Source: Prosapia bicincta (taxonomy: Eukaryota > Arthropoda > Insecta > Hemiptera > Cercopidae). From it: a stretch of DNA of 64,000 bases. This document shows, one piece after another, positions 12,179 through 26,642 of this stretch. The notes beneath the pieces were generated by a model. That model did no database searches. It was not told the origin of the DNA and was given only the letters and a program-made list of their open reading frames with translations. Position numbers and translations under genes: made by a program. The DNA is taken from the NCBI GenBank assembly GCA_036971475.1, contig JBAIZL010000010.1, positions 6,545,131 to 6,609,130 on the forward strand, in the 5' to 3' direction. The number at the start of each line of letters is the position of its first letter. The first letter of the stretch is position 1.

Positions 12179-13043
12179 GACAAAGAATCGGATCCTGGTG
12201 TTGCCTACGACGACTAAATTGGGTCTTAGAAGCAGAAAATTTGAAACCTGTAGTTTTTGACCATTCCTCTAATCTATACATTGCTAACTGCAAAGATCTT
12301 TCCGCAGTTGTCATACACCGAGCAGGTACATATATACAAAAGTCATCCAGAAAAAGAGAACAGTATACCGGAGATCGTATATTAATGGTGATACTATTTA
12401 TAGCAACGGGAAATAGCGTGACGCTCAGCACGCTGCCCTGCGGAACACCATTTTCCTGTGTATAACTGTTTGAATACGTGTCTCCAAGACGAACACTAAA
12501 AGATCTGTTTGAAAGAAAGTTAGCGAAGAATGCTAAGATATTCCCTTGTATACCCCATGATTTTAAAGTGTTCGGAATTCGTCTTTTCCAGGCTTTATCG
12601 TATGACTTCTCAAGGTCAAAGAAAACAGCAACGAGTGTTTGACGCAAGAGAAAGGCATCGTGAATAGCGCATTCTAACAAAACCAATTGGTCAATGGATG
12701 ATCGTCCTTGCCTGAAACCACACTGTTCATTGCAAATAAGGTCATTGGGTTCTAGGTACCAGACAGGACGGCGCTTGACCATCTTCTCCAGTAGTTTGCA
12801 AAAGACGTTTGTAAGGGATATAGGTCTATAACAACTGGGATTAGTTTTGTCGTTACCTGGCTTCAAAAGAGGAATTACAGTCGATTCTAACCATGCATTG
12901 GGGAAAGAGCGCTCCTCGAATAAACGATTGTATATTCGAAGGAGGACAAGTTTCACCGATGACGGTAAATGTTTCAGCATGGAGTACACAATGGAATCAG
13001 GGCCTGGTGTAGAATCCTTCATTGACGCAAGAGCTGACTTCAA
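12090..13043 (-). pseudogene. Retrotransposon ORF2, reverse transcriptase
   Basis: 317 codons, the longest intact piece of the element. It shows the ordered RT blocks: STPGPDSI (11-18), PLLKPGNDKTNPSCYRPISL (59-78), CGFRQGRSSIDQL (108-120), the first catalytic Asp143 in FFDLEKSYD, GVPQGS (199-204) and the FLDD box (231-234) with Asp233 and Asp234, where the family usually has Y/F-A-D-D. The three catalytic aspartates are kept. A frameshift after RFLGLLFDKRL cuts off the thumb, which continues in another frame from 12178 downward. Confidence 0.95.
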
Positions 13044-13116
13044 TTCCCCTATAGAGAAATAGTGTTCAAAGAAGAGTCCCCAGACAACCCAACAGTAAAC
13101 GGTATTGCTTCTTCCT

Positions 13117-13500
13117 TCAGTGTATACATCTGGAACAATCTATAATAGGCTGTAGTAGCCGAAAAGTTAGAAAATGATGTTCCAAGTACGTTAGCAAATT
13201 GGTTGTGATTAATCTTACATCCGGTTGCTTCAGCGCAATTGCTTGCAACGGAATGGAAGTACCACAAACTGATCTTAGGTTCCTCCACACTGGGGAGGAC
13301 GGAGTTGTTCGTTTAATTGTGCCAATGCACTTTTCCCAAGAGTTCGTTCTACTCAGCCTGAATATAGTCCGTGCGAAATATTCCTGAAGGTTTCTATTTG
13401 TTGGGTGTCGCTTAAATCTCCTAAGAGCTCTTCGTCGTAAACGGAGGAAATCTGTGCATTCATCGTTCCACCACGGAACAGGTGGACGGCGTGGGTACAC
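13117..13500 (-). pseudogene. Retrotransposon ORF2, linker between endonuclease and RT
   Basis: 127 codons. It opens with PPVPWWNDECTDFLRLRRRA, the WWN-x-EC block followed by an Arg-rich helix that lies between endonuclease and reverse transcriptase in Jockey/I ORF2 proteins. The second half corresponds to the region where the new strand is split among frames. No catalytic role is known for this part. Confidence 0.85.
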
Positions 13501-13532
13501 AGATGACTTAGGAATGCTCTTTTCAGCGGCAT

Positions 13533-13883
13533 TCAGAATAGTCTTAGTAAAATTGTAAACACATGGTAGCTTCCATACAAATCATTGAGTACCGACCATG
13601 TGCATCTAATAGCTAGTTGAGGGCTGCATATCGATAGGTCAACAGCTGTCCATCCACTAGTAGATGCTGCTAAATGAGTAGGCGAACCGTCATTTAGCAG
13701 ACATAAGTCCAGTTCCGTTCTCACACTCTCCACAAGTTGTCCTCGGGGGTTGAAGGTTGGAGATCCCCAAGACAAATGGTGGGCATTGAAATCTCCTACC
13801 AATAAGAACGGCGTCGGTAACTGGGTGATCAAATTCACTAAATCACTGTGTTGCAGATTTTCCTTGTGGAGGCAAGTTGACAC
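13533..13883 (-). pseudogene. Retrotransposon ORF2, endonuclease C-terminal half
   Basis: 116 codons. PFLLVGDFNAHHLSWGSP (residues 25-42) carries the catalytic Asp31 and Asn33. WTAVDLSICSPQLA is the next conserved block. The terminal catalytic motif SDH reads Ser-Tyr-His at residues 105-107, so the Asp is lost. Together with the LQGT change this marks the endonuclease as inactive. Confidence 0.9.
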
Positions 13884-13988
13884 AACACACGGTGATTTTA
13901 TACGGGACAGCTGTTTGAACGGTTACTGCTTATAAAGGAGTTATTAAGTTTAGAGAAACAGCATCGATACAGTCACGGGCTAGGATGG

Positions 13989-14198
13989 CTACGCCACCTT
14001 TGGCTCGATCTTCTGTAACGAAGTCCGATCTAAAAACTGAATATCCCTTAGATGAAAATTATGCGATTGTTGGAGATGCGTCCCCTGTAGACATATAAAC
14101 TTTGGATACACATCTCGCACGAGTATTTTAAGATCTTCTATGTGACTCCTAATACCATTGACGTTCCATTTTATCACCGACTTGCTAATTGCAGACAT
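13989..14198 (-). pseudogene. Retrotransposon ORF2, endonuclease N-terminus
   Basis: 69 codons. IKWNVNGIRSHIEDLKILV and YPKFICLQGTHLQ match the start of the APE-type endonuclease that nicks the target site. The metal-binding Glu of the family motif LQET is Gly at residue 39 (LQGT), which would abolish activity. The frame ends early; the middle of the domain (about 13884-13988) is scrambled by stops and shifts. The Met at 14198 is a plausible ORF2 start, as the domain begins directly after it. Confidence 0.88.
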
Positions 14199-14250
14199 TT
14201 ATTAACACAGCAGTGGATTAATCTGACAGCCATTGGTGCTCTCAACCTTT

Positions 14251-14523
14251 TTACTTTTGTTCAGGGATGGAATCGGAGGATGTTTTAGGTTTAGGAGGGG
14301 ATGTTTCTGCACTCCCTCCTTTTATCGAATTACATTTTTTGGCAGCTGTTACTCCCGGTGACGATTTAGAAATAACATTATCTTTCTTTTTCCGCAATGT
14401 ATTATTCGACGCAAAAGGTTTACTGCCAGATAACCATTTCATCTGCGGCGAACTACCAGTGTCGGTCAGAGACCTGCTTCTTCCACCGAGTCCTCCCGTA
14501 GAAGGGGTCGGCAAAGTAAGCAA
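14251..14523 (-). pseudogene. Retrotransposon ORF1, C-terminal tail
   Basis: 90 codons rich in Ser, Lys, Pro and Thr with no fold recognised. It lies between the zinc-knuckle frame and the endonuclease start, where Jockey-group ORF1 proteins have a low-complexity tail. It ends about 50 bases before the endonuclease Met at 14198. The upstream link to the knuckle frame is interrupted. Confidence 0.6.
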
Positions 14524-14598
14524 GTCTCGTGTGGTGCTAGCAGGTTGTACAACATTTTTAGACGAAGCATTTGTAAATAAAGAAAAAAGCCGAGTTAC

Positions 14599-15090
14599 TT
14601 ACTCGGTAAGCACATCTGTTTTACGTGACAGTTCATCATAATTTGTACATGACGACTTTGCAGTGGTCACAGTTGTAGCAGAAGATTTTCCGTCAACCTT
14701 CGGTAGAGCAGATCTATACGGCTTTCTTGCTTCGGAAAATGCTATTTGCTCTTTGGCCATGATGCTCAGGATACTCTTCTCTTCCTTAAAGGTAGGACAG
14801 TTAGAAGATGGGGCTGGGTGTTCACCACCGTAGTTGGCGCACTTTGGAGAATTGGGAAAATCCTTCTCTTCATGACCTTCGACGCTACACTGACCACATA
14901 CGTCCTGCTTCGAACAAGAAGAACTTATGTGCCCGAAACGTTGACACTTGAAATACCGCCACGGGTTAGCCATATATGGCCTTACTGATAGCATCTGGTA
15001 GCCCGCATGAATGTATTCAGGTAAATCTGGTTTCCCAAATATCAAAATAAAAGAAGCTGTTGCAACTTTAACACCTTTGTCTGTCTTCAT
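14599..15090 (-). pseudogene. Retrotransposon ORF1, zinc-knuckle part
   Basis: 163 codons. Three CCHC-type knuckles are recognisable at residues 46-59, 65-78 and 84-98. In the family these bind nucleic acid in the ribonucleoprotein particle. Each has lost one cysteine: Tyr46 in the first (YFKCQRFGHISSSC), Phe78 in the second and Tyr87 in the third. The PxLPEYIHAGYQMLSVRPY block before them is typical. A Ser/Thr/Lys-rich tail follows. Confidence 0.9.
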
Positions 15091-15156
15091 AAATTGGTAC
15101 CACGTCGGTTACGGACTGAGAAGCCAGTTCTGATTTGATTTCATCTACAGACACGT

Positions 15157-15552
15157 TCATAAGATCTCTACATGTAATGACCCCCTTGAAGAGTTCAAGG
15201 ATCTATGGGGAGCCACAGATACCATGACCTGGACAAAGAAAGAGGTCATTTTTGAAAGAGAACAAGTTTGTCTCTCGGTGGAGGTTGCAACTAGCAGTGT
15301 TCCATTACGACGTTTCTTAATAGAGGCTACAGAACCTCCAGCACAAGCAGTAATGGCCTTGGTAATAAGGAAAGGAGAAACTCTCGAAAGATCTTTCCCC
15401 TCCTCCGCACTAGAAAAAATTAAATACTTTGGTGATGGCAAAGTCTGTGACGTTGTCACCATCAAATTTTTACTCTTCTCGTCAACCTTAGGCTTTTCAG
15501 GTGAAACCTGACGTGTTCTCTTTAAACTCACAATAGTGCGGCTAGTCCGCAC
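15157..15552 (-). pseudogene. Retrotransposon ORF1, N-terminal part
   Basis: 131 codons ending in a stop. The block PKYLIFSSAEEGKDLSRVSP followed by FLITKAITACAGG and VAPHRSLNSSRG is the RNA-recognition-like segment that precedes the zinc knuckles in Jockey-group ORF1 proteins. After the SSRG block the frame shifts. The next piece, read from about 15190 down to 15085, gives GVITCRDLMNVSVDEIKSEL, which is the expected continuation. The Met at 15552 lies only 14 bases from the (CA)n tract, so the true start may be lost. Confidence 0.85.
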
Positions 15553-15564
15553 CTCCCCTGCGAG

Positions 15565-15844
<280 letters not shown>

Positions 15845-15850
<6 letters not shown>

Positions 15851-15940
15851 GGTTTAAAACCGGAGTTTATCACTGTGACGTTAAATTGCCTAAACGGCGC
15901 CGTATTTCGTAGGTTTGAATATGCAGTGTTTATAAGTACA
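15845..15940 (+). repeat. tRNA-like SINE fragment, copy 2
   Basis: Aligns with 9983-10076: CACTGTGACGTTAAATTGCC and GGCGCCGTATTTCGTAGG. Here the B box is decayed to GGTTTGAATATGC. It lies between the two duplicated microsatellite units. Confidence 0.6.
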
Positions 15941-16053
15941 GATAAAAAATCATGTATCTAAAACGCTTTTATGTACCATTGTATACATTGTACCAATTGC
16001 AACAAATACTTGTAACAGAAATCCAAGGTTAGTAACTAGGAAAGGAAATAGAG

Positions 16054-16245
<192 letters not shown>

Positions 16246-16352
16246 TAATATTAGTTAGTAAAATATTATATAAATCTAGTGTTTAGATTATTATTGGTTA
16301 CTATATGTACTTTATTTAATCTTACAATAAGTTACGACATCATTACTTGTAG

Positions 16353-17594
16353 TATTTGGAGAAGTGAAGGATCCCGATAGAGCGCTGCCGCCTTCTTGGT
16401 CACATGTGACACGGCGACACAGTGATATTAAAGGCGGGGACATTCAAACAGGGAAATAAATCTATGAGACATAAAACCCGGGATGTAGCAAAGTTAATAT
16501 ATAGAGGAAAAACTCTGTGTCGTTGGAAATGCCTTTATGAAATGTCAGGGAAGTTATCATCCGATAAAATGAGAGAGCGGAGATATTACAAACGTCGAGA
16601 TACCATTGTGGCCATTTGTTTTAACATTGTTGCGTCACGTGACGGTAGCGTGACGGTGTCTAATTGCACGTAATACTAACGTCACACCTGCGTAACGTGT
16701 CAGGATAGTGTCGCGCGCATTAATGGTAAGTTAAGACCTTATATTTATGCTCAATCCGCCGCATAACATATATACCAAATTATAAGGAGTTTCAACTGTC
16801 TGTATTTGTATAATAAGTTCTCAGTTGCTTTTAAATATTAAAATTATTTTCTAAACCAATTTATAAAAAGGAACTCTTGTAAATATTTTGATGTGGGAAT
16901 TTACTTGCATTACTGGTAATAACAAATAATTCATAACAATAAATTCATTTTCTACTATTACATTTTTATATTTATTAATTATTTTTGTTTACCATGCGTC
17001 TAATTAATTACCTCTATACCACTTTTTGCCAAAATAATTAATATAAAAAAACGTTTTTTACAAAAAAATATAAAAGACAGAAAAATCAGAAATATCTAAA
17101 CTAGGTAGAAAACTTTAATCGTAACTATAATTCGGTACAACATTTTTCATTGTTTATTGGATACGGCTCATGAAACAGGTTATGTGGTAATGAAACTACA
17201 GAGAGTAATTGTAAAAAATTACATTGGTCCTTACCGAAATAAGATATTATTATAATTTCAATTTTTGTTGTATTGATAAACTGTATGGTTTGTGTTGATT
17301 GGTGGTAAGGCCACGCCCACTGTAAAAATATTGCCACACCCACTTTATCAATATAGGGAAAACAACTAAATGAAGTAGTTACGAACACAATATAAATATA
17401 TCCACGTATGTCTTAAATTTAAATTAAATTTATTTTTTCATAAATAATAAATATAAATTTACCAGAAATCGTATACTCTTCAACATTAAATAATAAAGTC
17501 ATATTAATTTAGAATTAAAAAGTTAATAATAATAGATCTTTTACTAATAATATACCTCTAATTTTTGTTATGTTGCTGTCAATAAGGATTTGTA
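16353..17594. other. AT-rich intergenic DNA with a GC-richer start
   Basis: The first 370 bases are GC-richer, with several CACGTGA or GTGACGGT-like strings near 16640. They hold an 83-codon frame at 16422-16673 with no recognised domain. The rest is very AT-rich with no gene. The 87-codon minus frame at 17125-17388 looks like chance. Confidence 0.5.
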
Positions 17595-18010
17595 TATTTG
17601 TTGGTCATTTCTAATTTTTAAAAACCATCACTTTTATATCGTGTATGTTTGCTGGTTTCATTATAATCATCTTCACTTTTATACCTTGTATTTCTGTGGT
17701 TTCATTAAAAATACCTTTATATTTATATCTTGTGTTGCTGCTGGTTTCAATATAAATACCTTCACTCTTATATCATGTATTTCCGCTGATTTCTTTATAA
17801 ATACCTTCACTATTATAACTTGTATTTGTGCTGGTTTCTTTAAAATACCTACATATTTATATCTTGTATTTCTGCTTGTTTCATTAACAATACATTCACT
17901 TATATATCTTGTATTTCCGCTGGTTTCATTATTAATACATTCATTTTAATATCTTGTATTTCTGCTCATTTTATTATTAATATCTTTATCTTTATATCTC
18001 GTATTTCTGA
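17595..18010. repeat. 45-bp array: diverged left edge
   Basis: Units here carry many private changes (for example CTTTTATATCGTGTATGTTT and ACCTTGTATTTCTGTGGT) and small indels. This is the expected state at the edge of an array where unequal exchange is rare. Confidence 0.85.
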
Positions 18011-20069
18011 TTGTTTTATTATAAATACCTTTACGTTTATATATTGTATTTCTGCTGGTGTCTTTATAAATACCTTCCTTTATATATTTTGTATTTATGC
18101 TGGTTTCGTTATAAATCCCTTCTGTTTTATATCTTGTATTTCTGCTGGATTCATTATAAATACCTTAACTTTTATATCTTGTATTTCTGCTGGATTCATT
18201 ATAAATACCTTCACTTTTATATCTCGTATTTCTGCTGGATTCATTATAAATACCTTCACTTTTATATCTTTTATTTCTGCTGGATTCATTATAAATACCT
18301 TCCTTTATATATTTTGTATTTATGCTGGTTTCGTTATAAATCCCTTCTGTTTTATAGCTTGTATTTCTGCTGGATTCATTATAAATACCTTCCTTTATAT
18401 ATTTTGTATTTATGCTGGTTTCGTTATAAATCCCTTCTGTTTTATAGCTTGTATTTCTGCTGGATTCATTATAAATACCTTCCTTTATATATTTTGTATT
18501 TATGCTGGTTTCGTTATAAATCCCTTGTGTTTTATAGCTTGTATTTCTGCTGGATTCATTATAAATACCTTCCTTTATATACTTTTTATTTATGCTGGTT
18601 TCGTTATAAATCCCTTCTGTTTTATAGCTTGTATTTCTGCTGGATTCATTATAAATACGTTCACTTTTATATCTTGTATTTCTGCTGGATTCATTATAAA
18701 TACCTTCACTTTTATATCTTGTATTTCTGCTGGATTCAATATAAATACCTTCACTTTTATATCTTTTATTTCTGCTGGATTCATTATAAATACCTTCCTT
18801 TATATATTTTGTATTTATGCTGGTTTCGTTATAAATCCCTTCTGTTTTATAGCTTGTATTTCTGCTGGATTCATTATAAATACCTTCCTTTATATATTTT
18901 GTATTTATGCTGGTTTCGTTATAAATCCATTCCTGTTTTATAGCTTGTATTTCTGCTGGTTTAATTATAAATACCTTCACTTTTATATCTTTTATTTCTG
19001 CTGGATTCATTATAAATACCTTCACTTTTATATCTTGTATTTCTGCTGGATTCATTATAAATACCTTCACTTTTATATCTTGTATTTCTGCTGGATTCAT
19101 TATAAATACCTTCACTTTTATATCTTGTATTTCTGCTGGATTCATTATAAATACCTTAACTTTTATATCTTTTATTTCTGCTGGATTCATTATAAATACC
19201 TTCACTTTTATATCTTTTATTTCTGTTGGATTCATTATAAATACCTTCACTTTTATATCTTGTATTTCTGCTGGATTCATTATAAATACCTTCACTTTTA
19301 TATCTTGTATTTCTGCTGGTGTCTTTATAAATACCTTCCTTTATATATTTTGTATTTATGCTGGTTTCGTTATAAATCCCTTCTGTTTTATAGCTTGTAT
19401 TTCTGCTGGTTTAATTATAAATACCTTCACTTTTATATCTTGTATTTCTGCTGGATTCATTATAAATACCTTCACTTTTATATCTTGTATTTCTGCTGGA
19501 TTCATTATAAATACCTTCACTTTTATATCTTTTATTTCTGCTGGATTCATTATAAATACCTTCACTTTTATATCTTTTATTTCTGCTGGATTCATTATAA
19601 ATACCTTCACTTTTATATCTTGTATTTCTGCTGGATTCATTATAAATACCTTCACTTTTATATCTTTTATTTCTGCTGGATTCATTATAAATACCTTCCT
19701 TTATATATTTTGTATTTATGCTGGTTTCGTAATAAATCCCTTCTGTTTTATAGCTTGTATTTCTGCTGGTTTAATTATAAATACCTTCACTTTTATATCT
19801 TGTATTTCTGCTGGATTCATTATAAATACCTTCACTTTTATATCTTTTATTTCTGCTGGATTCATTATAAATACCTTCACTTTTATATCTTGTGTTTCCG
19901 CTGGTTTCATTATTAATACATTCATTTTAATATCTTGTATTTCTGCTCATTTCATTATTAATATCATTACCTTTATATCTTGTGTTTCCGCTGGTTTCAT
20001 TATTAATACATTCATTTTAATATCTTGTATTTCTGCTCATTTCATTATTAATATCTTTACCTTTATATC

Positions 20070-23000
20070 TTGTATTTCTATTTGTTTTATTATAAATACC
20101 TTTACGTTTATATATTGTATTTCTGCTGGTGTCTTTATAAATACCTTCCTTTATATATTTTGTATTTATGCTGGTTTCGTTATAAATCCCTTCTGTTTTA
20201 TAGCTTGTATTTCTGCTGGATTCATTATAAATACCTTCACTTTTATATCTTGTATTTCTGCTGGATTCATTATAAATACCTTCACGTTTATATCTTGTAT
20301 TTCTGCTGGATTCATTATAAATACCTTCACTTTTATATCTTGTATTTCTGCTGGATTCATTATAAATACCTTCACTTTTATATCTTTTATTTCTGCTGGA
20401 TTCATTATAAATACCTTCACTTTTATATCTTTTATTTCTGCTGGATTCATTATAAATACCTTCACTTTTATATCTTGTATTTCTGCTGGATTCATTATAA
20501 ATACCTTCACTTTTATATCTTGTATTTCTGCTGGTGTCTTTATAAATACCTTCCTTTATATATTTTGTATTTATGCTGGTTTCGTTATAAATCCCTTCTG
20601 TTTTATAGCTTGTATTTCTGCTGGATTCATTATAAATACCTTCACTTTTATATCTTTTATTTCTGCTGGATTCATTATAAATACCTTCCTTTATATATTT
20701 TGTATTTATGCTGGTTTCGTTATAAATCCCTTCCTGTTTTATAGCTTGTATTTCTGCTGGTTTAATTATAAATACCTTCACTTTTATATCTTTTATTTCT
20801 GCTGGATTAATTATAAATACCTTCACTTTTATATCTTGTATTTCTGCTGGATTCATTATAAATACCTTCACTTTTATATCTTGTATTTCTGCTGGATTCA
20901 TTATAAATACCTTCACTTTTATATCTTGTATTTCTGCTGGATTCATTATAAATACCTTAACTTTTATATCTTTTATTTCTGTTGGATTCATTATAAATAC
21001 CTTCACTTTTATATCTTTTATTTCTGCTGGATTCATTATAAATACCTTCACTTTTATATCTTGTGTTTCCGCTGGTTTCATTATTAATACATTCATTTTA
21101 ATATCTTGTATTTCTGCTCATTTCATTATTAATATCTTTACCTTTATATCTTGTATTTCTATTTGTTTTATTATAAATACCTTTACGTTTATATATTGTA
21201 TTTCTGCTGGTGTCTTTATAAATACCTTCCTTTATATATTTTGTATTTATGCTGGTTTCGTTATAAATCCCTTCTGTTTTATAGCTTGTATTTCTGCTGG
21301 ATTCATTATAAATACCTTAACTTTTATATCTTGTATTTCTGCTGGATTCATTATAAATACCTTCCTTTATATATTTTGTATTTATGCTGGTTTCGTTATA
21401 AATCCCTTCTGTTTTATAGCTTGTATTTCTGCTGGTTTAATTATAAATACCTTCACTTTTATATCTTTTATTTCTGCTGGTTTAATTATAAATACCTTCA
21501 CTTTTATATCTTTTATTTCTGCTGGATTCATTATAAATACCTTCACTTTTATATCTTTTATTTCTGCTGGATTCATTATAAATACCTTCACTTTTATATC
21601 TTGTGTTTCTGCTGGATTTATTATAAATACCTTCACTTTTATATCTTGTATTTCTGCTGGTGTCTTTATAAATACCTTCCTTTATATATTTTGTATTTAG
21701 GCTGGTTTCGTTATAAATCCCTTCTGTTTTATAGCTTGTATTTCTGCTGGTTTAATTATAAATACCTTCACTTTTATATCTTGTATTTCTGCTGGATTCA
21801 TTATAAATACCTTCACTTTTATATCTTTTATTTCTGCTGGATTCATTATAAATACCTTCCTTTATATATTTTGTATTTATGCTGGTTTCGTTATAAATCC
21901 ATTCCTGTTTTATAGCTTGTATTTCTGCTGGTTTAATTATAAATACCTTCACTTTTATATCTTTTATTTCTGCTGGATTCATTATAAATACCTTCACTTT
22001 TATATCTTGTATTTCTGCTGGATTCATTATAAATACCTTCACTTTTATATCTTGTATTTCTGCTGGATTCATTATAAATACCTTCACTTTTATATCTTGT
22101 ATTTCTGCTGGTGTCTTTATAAATACCTTCCTTTATATATTTTGTGTTTATGCTGGTTTCGTTATAAATCCCTTCTGTTTTATAGCTTGTATTTCTGCTG
22201 GTTTAATTATAAATACCTTCACTTTTATATCTTGTATTTCTGCTGGATTCATTATAAATACCTTCACTTTTATATCTTGTATTTCTGCTGGATTCATTAT
22301 AAATACCTTCACTTTTATATCTTTTATTTCTGCTGGATTCATTATAAATACCTTCACTTTTATATCTTTTATTTCTGCTGGATTCATTATAAATACCTTC
22401 ACTTTTATATCTTGTATTTCTGCTGGATTCATTATAAATACCTTCACTTTTATATCTTTTATTTCTGCTGGATTCATTATAAATACCTTCCTTTATATAT
22501 TTTGTATTTATGCTGGTTTCGTAATAAATCCCTTCTGTTTTATAGCTTGTATTTCTGCTGGTTTAATTATAAATACCTTCACTTTTATATCTTGTATTTC
22601 TGCTGGATTCATTATAAATACCTTCACTTTTATATCTTTTATTTCTGCTGGATTCATTATAAATACCTTCACTTTTATATCTTGTGTTTCCGCTGGTTTC
22701 ATTATTAATACATTCATTTTAATATCTTGTATTTCTGCTCATTTCATTATTAATATCATTACCTTTATATCTTGTGTTTCCGCTGGTTTCATTATTAATA
22801 CATTCATTTTAATATCTTGTATTTCTGCTCATTTCATTATTAATATCTTTACCTTTATATCTTGTATTTCTATTTGTTTTATTATAAATACCTTTACGTT
22901 TATATATTGTATTTCTGCTGGTGTCTTTATAAATACCTTCCTTTATATATTTTGTATTTATGCTGGTTTCGTTATAAATCCCTTCTGTTTTATAGCTTGT

Positions 23001-26000
23001 ATTTCTGCTGGATTCATTATAAATACCTTCACTTTTATATCTTGTATTTCTGCTGGATTCATTATAAATACCTTCACTTTTATATCTTGTATTTCTGCTG
23101 GATTCATTATAAATACCTTCACTTTTATATCTTGTATTTCTGCTGGATTCATTATAAATACCTTCACTTTTATATCTTTTATTTCTGCTGGATTCATTAT
23201 AAATACCTTCACTTTTATATCTTTTATTTCTGCTGGATTCATTATAAATACCTTCACTTTTATATCTTGTATTTCTGCTGGATTCATTATAAATACCTTC
23301 ACTTTTATATCTTGTATTTCTGCTGGTGTCTTTATAAATACCTTCCTTTATATATTTTGTATTTATGATGGTTTCGTTATAAATCCCTTCTGTTTTATAG
23401 CTTGTATTTCTGCTGGATTCATTATAAATACCTTCACTTTTATATCTTTTATTTCTGCTGGATTCATTATAAATACCTTCCTTTATATATTTTGTATTTA
23501 TGCTGGTTTCGTTATAAATCCCTTCCTGTTTTATAGCTTGTATTTCTGCTGGTTTAATTATAAATACCTTCACTTTTATATCTTTTATTTCTGCTGGATT
23601 CATAATAAATACCTTCACTTTTATATCTTGTATTTCTGCTGGATTCATTATAAATACCTTCACATTTATATCTTGTATTTCTGCTGGATTCATTATAAAT
23701 ACCTTCACTTTTATATCTTGTATTTCTGCTGGATTCATTATAAATACCTTAACTTTTATATCTTTTATTTCTGCTGGATTCATTATAAATACCTTCACTT
23801 TTATATCTTTTATTTCTGCTGGATTCATTATAAATACCTTCACTTTTATATCTTGTATTTCTGCTGGATTCATTATAAATACCTTCACTTTTATATCTTT
23901 TATTTCTGCTGGATTCATTATAAATACCTTCACTTTTATATCTTTTATTTCTGCTGGATTCATTATAAATACCTTCACTTTTATATCTTGTATTTCTGCT
24001 GGATTCATTATAAATACCTTCACTTTTATATCTTTTATTTCTGCTGGATTCATTATAAATACCTTCCTTTATATATTTTGTATTTATGCTGGTTTCGTAA
24101 TAAATCCCTTCTGTTTTATAGCTTGTATTTCTGCTGGTTTAATTATAAAAACCTTCACTTTTATATCTTGTATTTCTGCTGGATTCATTATAAATACCTT
24201 CACTTTTATATCTATTATTTCTGCTGGATTCATTATAAATACCTTCACTTTTATATCTTGTGTTTCCGCTGGTTTCATTATTAATACATTCATTTTAATA
24301 TCTTGTATTTCTGCTCATTTCATTATTAATATCTTTACCTTTATATCTTGTGTTCCCGCTGGTTTCATTATTAATACATTCATTTTAATATCTTGTATTT
24401 CTGCTCATTTCATTATTAATATCTTTACCTTTATATCTTGTATTTCTATTTGTTTTATTATAAATACCTTTACGTTTATATATTGTATTTCTGCTGGTGT
24501 CTTTATAAATACCTTCCTTTATATATTTTGTATTTATGCTGGTTTCGTTATAAATCCCTTCTGTTTTATAGCTTGTATTTCTGCTGGATTCATTATAAAT
24601 ACCTTCACTTTTATATCTTTTATTTCTGCTGGATTCATTATAAATACCTTCACTTTTATATCTTGTATTTCTGCTGGATTCATTATAAATACCTTCAATT
24701 TTATATCTTGTATTTCTGCTGGATTCATTATAAATACCTTCACTTTTATATCTTTTATTTCTGCTGGATTCATTATAAATACCTTCACTTTTATATCTTG
24801 TATTTCTGCTGGATTCATTATAAATACCTTCACTTTTATATCTTGTATTTCTGCTGGATTCATTATAAATACCTTCACTTTTATATCTTGTATTTCTGCT
24901 GGATTCATTATAAATACCTTCACTTTTATATCTTTTATTTCTGCTGGATTCATTATAAATACCTTCACTTTTATATCTTTTATTTCTGCTGGATTCATTA
25001 TAAATACCTTCACTTTTATATCTTGTGTTTCCGCTGGTTTCATTATTAATACATTCATTTTAATATCTTGTATTTCTGCTCATTTCATTATTAATATCTT
25101 TACCATTATATCTTGTATTTCTATTTGTTTTATTATAAATACCTTTACGTTTATATAATTTATTTCTGCTGGTGTCTTTATAAATACCTTCCTTTATATA
25201 TTTTGTATTTATGCTGGTTTCGTTATAAATCCCTTCTGTTTTATAGCTTGTATTTCTGCTGGATTCATTATAAATACCTTCACTTTTATATCTTGTATTT
25301 CTGCTGGATTCATTATAAATACCTTCACTTTTATATCTTGTATTTCTGCTGGATTCATTATAAATACCTTCACTTTTATATCTTGTATTTCTGCTGGATT
25401 CATTATAAATACCTTCACTTTTATATCTTGTATTTCTGCTGGTGTCTTTATAAATACCTTCCTATATATATTTTGTATTTATGCTGGTTTCGTTATAAAT
25501 CCCTTCTGTTTTATAGCTTGTATTTCTGCTGGTTTAATTATAAATACCTTCACTTTTATATCTTGTATTTCTGCTGGATTCATTATAAATACCTTCACTT
25601 TTATATCTTGTATTTCTGCTGGATTCATTATAAATACCTTCACTTTTATATCTTTTATTTCTGCTGGATTCATTATAAATACCTTCACTTTTATATCTTT
25701 TATTTCTGCTGGATTCATTATAAATACCTTCACTTTTATATCTTGTGTTTCCGCTGGTTTCATTATTAATACATTCATTTTAATATCTTGTATTTCTGCT
25801 CATTTCATTATTAATATCTTTACCTTTATATCTTGTATTTCTATTTGTTTTATTATAAATACCTTTACGTTTATATATTGTATTTCTGCTGGTGTCTTTA
25901 TAAATACCTTCCTTTATATCTTTTGTATTTATGCTGGTTTCGTTATAAATCCCTTCTGTTTTATAGCTTGTATTTCTGCTGGATTCATTATAAATACCTT

Positions 26001-26642
26001 CACTTTTATATCTTGTATTTCTGCTGGATTCATTATAAATACCTTCACTTTTATATCTTGTATTTCGGCTGGATTCATTATAAATACCTTCACTTTTATA
26101 TCTTGTATTTCTGCTGGATTCATTATAAATACCTTCACTTTTATATCTTTTATTTCTGCTGGATTCATTATAAATACCTTCACTTTTATATCTTTTATTT
26201 CTGCTGGATTCATTATAAATACCTTCACTTTTATATCTTGTATTTCTGCTGGATTCATTATAAATACCTTCACTTTTATATCTTGTATTTCTGCTGGTGT
26301 CTTTATAAATACCTTCCTTTATATATTTTGTATTAATGCTGGTTTCGTTATAAATCCCTTCTGTTTTATAGCTTGTATTTCTGCTGGATTCATTATAAAT
26401 ACCTTCACTTTTATATCTTTTATTTCTGCTGGATTCATTATAAATACCTTCACTTTTATATCTTGTGTTTCCGCTGGTTTCATTATTAATACATTCATTT
26501 TAATATCTTGTATTTCTGCTCATTTCATTATTAATATCATTACCTTTATATCTTGTGTTTCCGCTGGTTTCATTATTAATACATTCATTTTAATATCTTG
26601 TATTTCTGCTCATTTCATTATTAATATCTTTACCTTTATATC
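20070..26642. repeat. 45-bp array: first super-block
   Basis: Cassette starts (unit F to G junction) fall at 20070, 21151, 22862, 24438, 25113 and 25833. Intervals are 1081, 1711, 1576, 675, 720 and 810 bp, all a multiple of 45 or one more. The order of block types parallels the second super-block. Confidence 0.75.

Noticed and set aside
11058..15511. Plus-strand frames across the retrotransposon
   Set aside because: They are shadows of the minus-strand element; none shows a domain.
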